A DNA stretch of 58,370 nt from a virus, in the IMG/VR virus record IMGVR_UViG_3300042691_048764, positions 1-58,370 of that record. One strand, given 5' to 3'. Positions 30,931 to 39,808 of this stretch are shown piece after piece. Each line of letters begins with the position of its first letter. Position 1 is the stretch's first letter. Under the pieces are notes generated by a model that was given only the letters and a program-made list of their open reading frames with translations, was not told the origin of the DNA and searched no databases. The translations under genes were made by a program, and so were the position numbers.

Positions 30931-33600
30931 ATGATAATTAAAAAATACACAGAATACCACGGATTACATTATTCAGTGGGATTAAATGAAAGCTTTACTT
31001 CTGAAAATAAGATTTTTGAAGCTTCTGAAAATCCAGTTGCTGTTCACTATACTCTTTTTACTGAAGCTATGAACGCTTTGGATATGCTTTTTTCTGTGGC
31101 AATCTCTGCAAATGATAAGGAATTAACAGAAATAAAATCCGAGTATAATGCATTTCTTGGAGATATTAAAACATCTAAGGATCTCAACAGTATCTGGGAT
31201 AGCTTAGAAAAAGCAGCCTCTGGTATTAAGAGCTATATAAGGGTTCCAAAGTCACCTGAGGTAGCAGGTTTGAAAAAAGAATTTGATGCGCTAAAAGCTA
31301 AATTCGAAAAGGGGGAAATATCAGATAAAGAATTTCAAGCTCAAAAATTCGATATTCAAAAAAAAGTAGTAAGTAACCTTTCAGACGTAGCAGAATCTGC
31401 CAGTTTGCCTATTTATCAAAAGATAGGTGAAAATGTTATAAATGCAATCTCTAACTTTAAAAAAGGTGCTCAACTACAAATTAAAAAAATAGAGGAGGCT
31501 GGTAAAACAGCTAGTGCAATTTCATCTATCGCAGGGGATATTAACGATAAGAAAGCATCTAATATAAAAGACACTAAAACTAAAGCGGAAGATAAGTTAG
31601 AGAAGGATAAGGAGGAGTGGAGAGGAAAAGATAAAGACGATAAGGATAAAGACGATAAAGATAAGAGCAAAATAAAAGACGATAGTGAAAGTAAAATAGC
31701 TAAAAAAACGAATGAGGGAGTAGGGAGTATTTTAAGTGGTATAGGATCCGCTCTTTTCGGAGGAGATAAAACTGGGACTTTGGGTGCAGTTAGTAAAAAC
31801 ACTTTAATTGCCAGAGCGTCTAATATACAAGCTGCCTTAATGGCAATGAAGAGGGAAATAGACAACGTTATAGCTTATGACGTTAATATGGGTAAAATGG
31901 ATCAAGGGTCAGCAGGATCTGCTAAAGATTCGGCATCGGCCTTGATATCTTTTTACGATCGTGCTTATGAGTATGTTGCTAAAATTAATGACGTAGTTGG
32001 AAAGAAAAGCGGGAGCGAATTAAAATCAGTAGGGAAACAATTAAATAAAATAGAGGACGATCTAAAAGAAAAGATTAAACCAGGGGGAGAATTAGAAAAG
32101 TGGAAAGACAGTGTTATCGGTAAAGCTGGTATAAATATTGCAGATGATGCTTATCTTTCTAAAGGTAAGGATTTGATGGGTCAAGCTAAAAAAGAGCTTG
32201 AAACAGCAGTAAACAGAAAATACGTGGAGGAAAGAATTAAAGAAAAAGAACCCTCTGGATTACTTACTAGCTTACTTGGAAAGAAGAAAAAGGGAGATAA
32301 AGGCGGATCTTCTAGATCAAAAGGTAAAGGAAAAAAATCAAAAACGACAAATAAAAAAAGAACTATGAAGAAATATAAAACATTTCCTCCAAATCCAACC
32401 GAAAGCGATAAAGAAGCTATAAGAGAGTACCAAAAAAGATTAGAGGTTTTAGGGTACTTAAAAAAGGGATCTTATAAAAATGGGGTTTATGATGAAGCAA
32501 CTAAAAAAGCAACAAAACTCGGAATGCATTGTATAGCGGTTTTAGCTGTTAAAAAATATACACCTAGCGCAGAGAAAGATTTTAGAGGATATCAATTAGA
32601 TTTGGCTACTTACGTTGATAATAGGGATAAAGTTGTTAAATATTTAGCAGGGGATAGCGCAGGGTCTGCGAGTTCTTATGAAGCACCAGAGGAGTTACAA
32701 GGAGACGATTCTAAAACTGAGGGTAAGGAGGGTAAACCGTATCCAGGTAAAACTTTCAAAAAGGGATCTAAAGGTGAGGATGTTAAAGAAATTCAACAGA
32801 AATTAATGGACTTGGGATTCTTAACGGGTATATCAAAACCAACAGGTAACTATCTAGATAAAACGGTAGCTGCGGTTAAGGCTTTTCAGAAAGATAAGGG
32901 AATAAAACCAGATGGTATAGTAGGTGCTAATACGTGGAAAATGTTAATGGGTGAAGACTCAGATAAATCTGATGCTAAGGAGGATACGGAAGAAACTATA
33001 GGTTCAGATTCTAGCACTAGTTCAGACAAGGAAGATAAATCAGATTCGAGCGAACCTAGCGGATCATCAGATTCTGGAGGGGATTCAGATTCTGGAGATG
33101 ATTCAGATTCTGACACTAAGAAATCTACAGATAGCAAAAAATCATCCACCACAAAAACTCTCAAAAGAGGATCTAAGGGAGAAGCTGTTAGAGAACTTCA
33201 GCAAAAACTAATTGGTCTTGGATATTTAAATCTATCTAAACCCACTGTAAATTATCTGGATAAAACTGTGGCTGCGGTTAAATCATTTCAAAAGGATAAC
33301 GGGATATCACCAGCTAACGGAATAGCTAATTCTGAAACAATAAATGCAATTGAAGGGGCTAAACCTAAAACTAAAACTTCATCAAAGAAATCTGGAGGTA
33401 AAACTTCAAAAGTAAATCAAGCGAATACACCTGCTGTAGTAAAATCTGCAAAAGCCAAGATAAAGAAGGGAGCGAAAATTGCAAAGACTTATGCAAAGAA
33501 AGCTGCAAATAAAGCTAATAGCGTTTTAAGCTTTGCTGCTAAGAAGCCAGCTGCTAAGAAGCCAGCTGCTAAGAAGCCAGTTGCTAAGAAGAAGAAATAA
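30931..33600 (+). CDS. large virion-type protein with peptidoglycan-binding repeats and histone-like tail
   Basis: 889 aa. Leader MIIKKYTEYHG has two possible cleavage sites, LNE|S (residues 18-20) and IFE|A (28-30). Coiled and Lys/Asp-rich regions occupy about 40-480. One weak and two clear PG_binding_1-like repeats follow, with cores at about 615-670 (KGSKGEDVKEIQQKLMDLGFL, then DGIVGANTWKML) and 750-805. They are separated by a Ser-Asp linker (about 675-735). The C-terminus is Lys-Ala rich and ends in tandem AAKKP repeats like histone H1 tails, which could bind packaged DNA. Role as an internal or ejected protein is inferred. Confidence 0.72.
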   Translation: MIIKKYTEYHGLHYSVGLNESFTSENKIFEASENPVAVHYTLFTEAMNALDMLFSVAISANDKELTEIKSEYNAFLGDIKTSKDLNSIWDSLEKAASGIKSYIRVPKSPEVAGLKKEFDALKAKFEKGEISDKEFQAQKFDIQKKVVSNLSDVAESASLPIYQKIGENVINAISNFKKGAQLQIKKIEEAGKTASAISSIAGDINDKKASNIKDTKTKAEDKLEKDKEEWRGKDKDDKDKDDKDKSKIKDDSESKIAKKTNEGVGSILSGIGSALFGGDKTGTLGAVSKNTLIARASNIQAALMAMKREIDNVIAYDVNMGKMDQGSAGSAKDSASALISFYDRAYEYVAKINDVVGKKSGSELKSVGKQLNKIEDDLKEKIKPGGELEKWKDSVIGKAGINIADDAYLSKGKDLMGQAKKELETAVNRKYVEERIKEKEPSGLLTSLLGKKKKGDKGGSSRSKGKGKKSKTTNKKRTMKKYKTFPPNPTESDKEAIREYQKRLEVLGYLKKGSYKNGVYDEATKKATKLGMHCIAVLAVKKYTPSAEKDFRGYQLDLATYVDNRDKVVKYLAGDSAGSASSYEAPEELQGDDSKTEGKEGKPYPGKTFKKGSKGEDVKEIQQKLMDLGFLTGISKPTGNYLDKTVAAVKAFQKDKGIKPDGIVGANTWKMLMGEDSDKSDAKEDTEETIGSDSSTSSDKEDKSDSSEPSGSSDSGGDSDSGDDSDSDTKKSTDSKKSSTTKTLKRGSKGEAVRELQQKLIGLGYLNLSKPTVNYLDKTVAAVKSFQKDNGISPANGIANSETINAIEGAKPKTKTSSKKSGGKTSKVNQANTPAVVKSAKAKIKKGAKIAKTYAKKAANKANSVLSFAAKKPAAKKPAAKKPVAKKKK

Positions 33601-33631
33601 TTTTCACAATAAAGAAACTTTTTACTAAATT

Positions 33632-33683
33632 AAGGCTAAGATGATTATCTAATCACCCCAGGGATTGATAATATCTTAGCCTT
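33632..33683. other. long stem-loop in the 177-bp gap before uvsX
   Basis: AAGGCTAAGAT (33632-33642) pairs with ATCTTAGCCTT (33673-33683). The helix continues after one bulged G with ATTATC/GATAAT and then AATC/GATT, for 21 pairs in total and an 8-nt loop. No T run follows, so it is not a standard terminator. It may be an RNA processing site or a protein-binding hairpin. Confidence 0.65.
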
Positions 33684-33776
33684 TACTTAGAGCCCAATCT
33701 TAACTAGCCCCAATTTTTATTACAAGAAACTAATCTTAAGTTTAGCAGTATGATTTATAAATAATCAAATCATATT

Positions 33777-34931
33777 ATGGCTAAAAAAGAGTTTTCGTTT
33801 TTAGAGCTAGACAAACAACTCTCTAAAATTGATGGGTTTGAAACAGGATCCATCTTAGAAACAAACGAGTTTTCCAAAACAACAGAATGGATTTCAACAG
33901 GTAACTATCTTCTAAACGCACAGTTATCAGGTAGTCTATTTGGAGGTATTGCAAATAACAGATCGATCGGTATTGCTGGTGATCCTTCCACAGGTAAAAC
34001 ATTCTTAGCAATGAATATCACCAGAGAGGCACAGAATCAGAATTATGATGTAATCTATTGTGACACCGAAGGTGCTATCGATAAAAACTCTGCTAAAAAA
34101 TTCGGGGTCGATCCTAAGAGAGTTAGATATCAACCAATTAAAACAATCAATGATTTTAAGATCTTCACTACTAATATCATTGAAAAAGTTAAGGAGGCTA
34201 GAAAAGATGGTGCTGAACCTAGGATTATGATCATTCTAGATTCTTTGGGTATGCTTAGTACTGACAAAGAGACAGGTGATGCTATCAAAGGTAAAAGTGC
34301 AATGGACATGGGTCTTAGATCTAAAGAAATGAGATCACTCTTCCGTGTAATCACCTTAGATTTAACGGGGGTTAGAATTCCACTCGTTTGTACTAACCAT
34401 ACTACAACCGGTGGTATTGGTGGATTTATGCCAACTAAAGAGGCTTCCGGTGGTGACGGTCCTATTTTCTCTATGAGTAATGTTGTTATGCTTTCTAAAG
34501 CTCAGTTAAAAGAGAATGACACAAAAACTGGTATTATTGTAACATCAACCCCAAAGAAAGCCAGATTCACTAGACCTTATCCTGTTAAGTTCCATATATC
34601 TTTTATGAATGGTATGAATCCTTATGTGGGATTACAAGATTTTGTAAACTGGGAAAACTGCGGCATACAAAGGGGTAAGCTTGAAGTTGATAAAAAAACA
34701 GGCGAAATGATTTTTACCCCTGGCGAATCTTCCCCGCGTTGGGCAGTTAGACATTTAGGTAAAACTGTTCCTTCTACCCAACTCTTCACATCTGAAGTTT
34801 TCACTGAGCAAGTTCTTAGAGATCTAGACGAAAAGATTATTAAGCCACACTTCCTACTTCCTGACCTTTTTGACGAGGAGCAGCTAGAAGAATTTACAAA
34901 CGAAGAAGAATCCGAGAATGAACAGGAATAA
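33777..34931 (+). CDS. uvsX: UvsX/RecA-like recombinase
   Basis: 384 aa. Walker A GDPSTGKT (68-75), a RecA-type Walker B (IMIILDSLGMLS, about 150-161), and TNHTTTGGIGGFMP (L2-like, about 205-218) fit the T4 UvsX branch of RecA. The acidic C-terminal tail (EEQLEEFTNEEESENEQE) is also as in UvsX. It forms filaments on single-stranded DNA and drives strand exchange and recombination-dependent replication. It overlaps the next ORF by 14 bp and heads the recombination block. Confidence 0.92.
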   Translation: MAKKEFSFLELDKQLSKIDGFETGSILETNEFSKTTEWISTGNYLLNAQLSGSLFGGIANNRSIGIAGDPSTGKTFLAMNITREAQNQNYDVIYCDTEGAIDKNSAKKFGVDPKRVRYQPIKTINDFKIFTTNIIEKVKEARKDGAEPRIMIILDSLGMLSTDKETGDAIKGKSAMDMGLRSKEMRSLFRVITLDLTGVRIPLVCTNHTTTGGIGGFMPTKEASGGDGPIFSMSNVVMLSKAQLKENDTKTGIIVTSTPKKARFTRPYPVKFHISFMNGMNPYVGLQDFVNWENCGIQRGKLEVDKKTGEMIFTPGESSPRWAVRHLGKTVPSTQLFTSEVFTEQVLRDLDEKIIKPHFLLPDLFDEEQLEEFTNEEESENEQE

Positions 34932-35214
34932 GATTAAAATTAAATACATCCTCGGTTTGTGGAAGCACTTAAACGAATATCCCACAAAAGAGGATGTCAT
35001 TTATGAGACAAGCCTTTTTTTAGCCAAAGACGGAAGACCGAATGGGGATTTCTCACCTCAAACATTCAAATCTATATTTGGATCCCAGTGGGAAAAGACC
35101 CACGGAGAAGTTATAAACGGTATGATAAATTCAGAAGATTTTGAGGAGTCTGAAAAAAGCAGCGAAACAAAAAAGTGGTATAGGATTAAAAATAACATAT
35201 ACTACACAAAATAA
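34918..35214 (+). CDS. hypothetical protein between uvsX and helicase
   Basis: 98 aa. Basic N-terminus (MNRNKIKIKYILGLWKHL), then a region with DGRPNGDFSPQTFKSIFG, and an acidic, charged end. It overlaps uvsX by 14 bp and lies 6 bp before the helicase gene, so it is in the replication operon. It is the right size for a small DNA-binding helper, but I recognise no family. Confidence 0.6.
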   Translation: MNRNKIKIKYILGLWKHLNEYPTKEDVIYETSLFLAKDGRPNGDFSPQTFKSIFGSQWEKTHGEVINGMINSEDFEESEKSSETKKWYRIKNNIYYTK

Positions 35215-35220
35215 TTACAC

Positions 35221-36519
35221 ATGGATTTAACCCACTCGGAGAATATAATTTTAAGGTATATCCTCAACTCGTCATCTTATTTGGATACATGTAAATCACA
35301 TTTTTTTAAAAACGAGTCATTAGGGGAAATCCTAACTGCTGTTAAAGAATTTTGGGATAAGTACCACGAGGTTCCAACAGCAGAGCAGCTTATAGAGGCT
35401 TTTAAGATACAGGGTAAAACGTCAATAAACAACGTCGAGATTCGATCTATTTACGAAATAGATTTAACCCAGTACGACGAGGATTGGTTAAAAGAGACTA
35501 CTGAATTTTTTATTGAGTATAAGAACTTAACTAAATCTGCAGTTGATGCAGTTAAGTATATCCAATCAACCCCAGTCACTTCAGAGAATATTAAATCTGT
35601 TATTGATACATTTAAAAATATAGTTATTGAGAGAAATAATATAGATTTCTCTTTCGATACTGGATTAGATTTCTTCAATCCTGAAAGTCATAAACAAATA
35701 ACGTCTAACACCTTTTCTAGTGGATATCCATTCATAGATACTGTGTTAGGTGGGGGATTTGCTTCTAAGTCACTATATGTTTTTATGGGAATGCCAAAGG
35801 TTGGTAAATCCCTTTGGCTCGGTAATATAGCAGCTCAAGCTGTTAAAAATGGACATAATGTTGCTGTTATCTCACTTGAGATGGGAGATAGAAAATATGT
35901 TAAAAGAATGGGAGCTAATATACTAGGGATACCCATTTCGGAGTATGGTGAAAGATCTAATGATGAGCATTTAATTAAGAAAAAACTAAGTTCTGTTACG
36001 TTTGATAATTTAAGAGTCCCTGGACATCTTTTAATTAAGGAGTTTCCAACTTCACAAGCATCAGTTAATGATATTGAAAGATATTTAAAGAAAGTTGAGG
36101 AAATTAGAGGGATAAAATTTAAGATAGTTATTGTTGATTATATTAATATTATGAAGAATTGGAGAAATCCGAATTCCGAGAACACCTACATGAAGATCAA
36201 GCAAATTGCAGAAGATTTAAGAGGATCTGCTATGATCAATAATTGGTCTATTATTACTGCCACACAAACTAAACAAACTGATTTTGACGCATCAGATTTA
36301 AGCATCGGATCAGCTTCTGAATCCTCTGGATTAGTTGCAACTGTTGATGGTATGTTTGGAATTATTCAAGACCCTATTATGTACGCTAATCGGGAGTACA
36401 AATTAAAAATCTTAGCAAATCGAGAAGACGGATATAAAAATGCACATAAAATATTTAATGTGGATTACCGATATATGAGAATTGCCGAGGACGCCAATGT
36501 TGCCATGCACGTTGAGTAG
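35221..36519 (+). CDS. 41: DnaB-like replicative helicase (gp41-like)
   Basis: 432 aa. Walker A GMPKVGKS (190-197), then VISLEMGDRKYVKRM (helicase motif H1a), FKIVIVDYINIM (Walker B), ATQTKQ (H3) and a late KILANREDGYKN (arginine-finger region) match DnaB-type helicases of the T4 gp41 branch. The N-terminal 160 residues form the usual helical hub. The hexamer would unwind the phage fork 5' to 3'. UvsX and gp46/47 neighbours fit. Confidence 0.9.
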   Translation: MDLTHSENIILRYILNSSSYLDTCKSHFFKNESLGEILTAVKEFWDKYHEVPTAEQLIEAFKIQGKTSINNVEIRSIYEIDLTQYDEDWLKETTEFFIEYKNLTKSAVDAVKYIQSTPVTSENIKSVIDTFKNIVIERNNIDFSFDTGLDFFNPESHKQITSNTFSSGYPFIDTVLGGGFASKSLYVFMGMPKVGKSLWLGNIAAQAVKNGHNVAVISLEMGDRKYVKRMGANILGIPISEYGERSNDEHLIKKKLSSVTFDNLRVPGHLLIKEFPTSQASVNDIERYLKKVEEIRGIKFKIVIVDYINIMKNWRNPNSENTYMKIKQIAEDLRGSAMINNWSIITATQTKQTDFDASDLSIGSASESSGLVATVDGMFGIIQDPIMYANREYKLKILANREDGYKNAHKIFNVDYRYMRIAEDANVAMHVE

Positions 36520-36539
36520 TAAAAAAATTAGCAGATCTC

Positions 36540-36995
36540 ATGTCCGAAAAAAAGGTTGAACAAAAAAAATTAGGGGATAAAATATTTGGAGCTCATAACA
36601 ATCCATCCAAAGAACAAGACTATAGTGAAAATTTTGAAATAGATCAAAATAATAAATTAGTAGAGGAACATTATGACGAGCAAGAGTACTTGAGAAGAAA
36701 AAGATTAGAAGAGCTTATTTATGAGGCTTTCCAAACATCTAGATGGTTTCCTCTTAGTTATAAGAAGAAAATTCCAAAGGATTTAGTTCCTCATATTTTT
36801 CAAGAGATCTTAGAAAAGATAGAGGATAAAGAGTACAGCTTTTCTGAAAAATTTGTATCTATATGTGATTATATACAAATTGCATACGCCAAAGCTTATG
36901 AGATAATACCTATAAGATACAAAGAGATTATTATAAACGAGCTTGAATCTAAATATCAGGTTCTTTCTAAAAAGAAAATAAAAAGACTTTTTTAA
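36540..36995 (+). CDS. hypothetical replication-operon protein
   Basis: 151 aa. Lys/Glu-rich N-terminus (residues 1-50), then a helical C-terminal half with EELIYEAFQTSRWFPLSYKKKIPKDLVPHIFQEI. It lies between the gp41-like and gp47-like genes. In T4-like phages helicase loaders and modulators occur around here, but nothing in the sequence proves such a role. Family not recognised. Confidence 0.6.
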   Translation: MSEKKVEQKKLGDKIFGAHNNPSKEQDYSENFEIDQNNKLVEEHYDEQEYLRRKRLEELIYEAFQTSRWFPLSYKKKIPKDLVPHIFQEILEKIEDKEYSFSEKFVSICDYIQIAYAKAYEIIPIRYKEIIINELESKYQVLSKKKIKRLF

Positions 36996-37006
36996 TAAAC
37001 TTGGAA

Positions 37007-38110
37007 ATGCCAACTAAGATATCTGGAAAAAGAATTTGGTTTATCACAGATACCCATTTAGGAGTTAGAAATAATTCAAACGAGTGGATAGAACTAATTA
37101 GGGATTATTTCTTTAATTGGTTTTTTCCTTTGGTTAAGAAAAATTATAGAGAGGGTGATATACTTATTCACCTCGGTGACTACTTTGACTCCCGTCAGAG
37201 TTTAAATCTCAAGGTTTTAAATTTGGGAATAGAAGTGGCAGAAGAGATGTCTGCTATATTTAAAGATGGGGTTTATATTATTGCTGGCAACCATGATATT
37301 TGGGGAAAAACAAGTAATGATGTTAATTCACTTAAATCTTTAAAGTGGATCCCTAATATCAGAATCTTAGAAGAACCAGAAAGTCTTAAGATATCAGATA
37401 GAACTTTTTTTCTTATGCCTTGGAGAAAGGATCACGAATCAGAAGGTGAAACATTAGATTCTGCAAGTGAACACGATGTTCTTTGTTGTCATACAGATAT
37501 TAGGGGTTTAAAGTTCAATAAGTATGTGAAAGTTGAAGAGGGATCTGAGATATCTAAATTTTCTAAATTTGGAAGGGTCTATTCTGGACATATTCATTAT
37601 GCACAGAAGATCGGAAATATCAATATGTTAGGATCTCCCTACGAACTAACAAGATCCGATATGGACAACCAAAAATCGATAACCTTACTTGATTTATCTG
37701 ACATGTCTGAACATGTTTTTGTTAACGATTTTTCTCCAAAATTTAAAAGAATTTATTTCGATCAAATTTTAGATTCCACCATAGAAGAAATGGAAGCTAT
37801 TTTTAGAAATAATTTCGTGGATATAATGATAGATCCAGTGATGGCATTAAAGGCACAACTAAGTTCTTTAAATGACATTTTAAATTCTCAGAGATCGTTG
37901 AATTTTCACCCGTATGATCCAAATCAAGCCACATCTCTATCACAGCAAATAATAGACACTGATGGCAGAAACTTTAATGTGATTGATTTTATAAGAGAAT
38001 ATGTAAATGAGATGGATGAGAGTGAAGAGACTAAATCTAAAATAGTTTCAAGTTTAAATAAGCTATATAAGATAATTTCCGAACAGAACCAAGACCAAAA
38101 GTTAGCATGA
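37007..38110 (+). CDS. 47: Mre11-like recombination nuclease subunit (gp47-like)
   Basis: 367 aa from the ATG at 37007 (a TTG at 37001 is the alternative). Phosphoesterase motifs run in order: FITDTHLGV, LIHLGDYFDSRQ, IIAGNHD, CCHTDIRG and SGHIHY, the Mre11/SbcD set that binds two metals. Together with gp46 it resects DNA ends for recombination-dependent replication. The stop overlaps the gp46 start by 4 bp, ensuring coupled synthesis. Confidence 0.92.
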   Translation: MPTKISGKRIWFITDTHLGVRNNSNEWIELIRDYFFNWFFPLVKKNYREGDILIHLGDYFDSRQSLNLKVLNLGIEVAEEMSAIFKDGVYIIAGNHDIWGKTSNDVNSLKSLKWIPNIRILEEPESLKISDRTFFLMPWRKDHESEGETLDSASEHDVLCCHTDIRGLKFNKYVKVEEGSEISKFSKFGRVYSGHIHYAQKIGNINMLGSPYELTRSDMDNQKSITLLDLSDMSEHVFVNDFSPKFKRIYFDQILDSTIEEMEAIFRNNFVDIMIDPVMALKAQLSSLNDILNSQRSLNFHPYDPNQATSLSQQIIDTDGRNFNVIDFIREYVNEMDESEETKSKIVSSLNKLYKIISEQNQDQKLA

Positions 38111-39771
38111 AAATAAAAAAGATAGAATGGAAGAATTTCGCTTCTTATGGAAATCGAAAACAAACTTTAGAGTTTCCTCAAGATGCTTGTCTTTTTCAGG
38201 TTGTTGGTAATAATGGGGTTGGTAAAACCACTATATCTCAAGTAATTTCTTTTTGTTTATATGGTAAGGTAGAGGGTAAGAAACTTGGGGATATCCCCAA
38301 TAGAATAAATGGTCACACCTGGACGAGAATAGAATTCGAGAGTGGGAATAAATCAATAGCTGTTGAAAGAGGACTAGATCCATCTATTTTCAATCTCTAC
38401 ATAGATGGTGTTTTATATGACCAGGCGGGGAATAGAAATATACAGGACTACTTATCTGATGATTTAATAGGTATACCTTATTACGTTTTTAATAACACCA
38501 TATCGCTATCTATTAATGATTTCAAGTCTTTTATTAAAATGAGCCCGCAAGATAAAAGAGCTATAGTTGATAAGATATTCGGGTTTCATATTTTAAATCA
38601 GATGAGAGAAGCTTTAAAATCTGAATCTAAAAAGATAAAAGAGGAGCTTGATATGCTAACGGGAGGTTTGGAATCAACTAAAAAAAGTATAGATAAATCT
38701 AATAGTGAAATAGAAAATCTATTAAGCCAAATAGAAAAGGAATCAAAGGATAAAATAAATGATCTAAATGAGGATTTAGAAAAATTTAAAAATTTAATGG
38801 GTCTACACTCTGAAAGGGTTAATGGATTTTTAAAAGAGGAAAGGGACCTTTTGAATTTAATAAGTTCTACAAACAGATCACTCATAGAAGCTAGAACAAA
38901 ATGCAGCGATCTTGAAAGAAGACTTAAACTCTATGAATCTGAAAAGTGTCCTACTTGCGAAAGCAGTCTTAAAACAGATTTTCATAATTCGATAAAAAGC
39001 GAATTACTTTCAGATAAAGAAAAGGAATCTAAAAACTTTAGTGAATTAGACGAGACCTTAAAAAAAATGAAAGAGAGTGAATCTGAGTTTTCAAGGACTA
39101 AATTTGATTTAAATTCGAAAGGGAATAAGATTCAGATGAAAATAAACGAGATAATTAGAGAAATAGAAAAAACCCAATCCAAAGATTCTGACTCCCAAAT
39201 ATCATCTTTAAAAAGAATTCTAGAAAATCTGAACAGTGATAAGGATAAAATGGAATCGGATGTTTTAAAAATCGAGGAGAAAAATTTATGGGTCAAAAAA
39301 TTGGATGATATTTTAGGAGAGAAGGGTGTTAAACAAATGGCAATAAAAACAATACTTCCCTCACTAAATTCTGAGATCATAAATCTCATGAGAGACATGA
39401 ACCTTGATTACCAGGTTGTTTTTGATGAGGAGTTTAAAGCCTCCCTTTATCATATGGGTGCAGAGATTCCAACAGCCACTTTAAGTACAGGCGAGATGAA
39501 AAAAGTTGATTTTGTAGTGCTTATATCTATTATGAAACTAATGAAACTTAAATTTAGCACTATAAATCTTCTATTCTTAGACGAGCTTTTCAGTTCAGTG
39601 GACCCAGAGGGTATCCATTTAATTCTCAAGATACTTAAGAAAAACTCGAAGGATATGGGACTAAATATATTTGTGATTAATCACGCCCCCATGCCGCACG
39701 AGATATTTGATTGGAGATTAGAGGTTTCTAAAACTAATAATTTTTCCACGATTTCGATAGAAAAATTCTAA
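38107..39771 (+). CDS. 46: Rad50/SbcC-like recombination ATPase (gp46-like)
   Basis: 554 aa, close to T4 gp46. Walker A GNNGVGKT (34-41), two coiled-coil arms around a zinc hook CPTC (281-284), ABC signature LSTGEMKK (about 459-466) and Walker B LLFLDELFSS (about 487-496) are all present. It pairs with the Mre11-like subunit. The arms are short, as in the phage branch of the family. Only 37 bp and a late-type motif separate it from the structural genes. Confidence 0.93.
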   Translation: MKIKKIEWKNFASYGNRKQTLEFPQDACLFQVVGNNGVGKTTISQVISFCLYGKVEGKKLGDIPNRINGHTWTRIEFESGNKSIAVERGLDPSIFNLYIDGVLYDQAGNRNIQDYLSDDLIGIPYYVFNNTISLSINDFKSFIKMSPQDKRAIVDKIFGFHILNQMREALKSESKKIKEELDMLTGGLESTKKSIDKSNSEIENLLSQIEKESKDKINDLNEDLEKFKNLMGLHSERVNGFLKEERDLLNLISSTNRSLIEARTKCSDLERRLKLYESEKCPTCESSLKTDFHNSIKSELLSDKEKESKNFSELDETLKKMKESESEFSRTKFDLNSKGNKIQMKINEIIREIEKTQSKDSDSQISSLKRILENLNSDKDKMESDVLKIEEKNLWVKKLDDILGEKGVKQMAIKTILPSLNSEIINLMRDMNLDYQVVFDEEFKASLYHMGAEIPTATLSTGEMKKVDFVVLISIMKLMKLKFSTINLLFLDELFSSVDPEGIHLILKILKKNSKDMGLNIFVINHAPMPHEIFDWRLEVSKTNNFSTISIEKF

Positions 39772-39784
39772 TTCTCCCTTTTCT

Positions 39785-39797
39785 AGATATATAAAAG
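39785..39797 (+). promoter_or_regulatory. late-type promoter motif
   Basis: AGATATATAAAAG lies 12 bp before the TTG start at 39809. It marks the switch from replication genes to structural genes. Confidence 0.57.
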
Positions 39798-39808
39798 AAA
39801 AGGAAATT

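Noticed and set aside
33756-33763. TATAAATA, the exact T4 late promoter sequence, before uvsX
   Set aside because: It occurs ahead of a recombination gene rather than late genes, and the window's late genes use a different core. Probably chance in AT-rich DNA.
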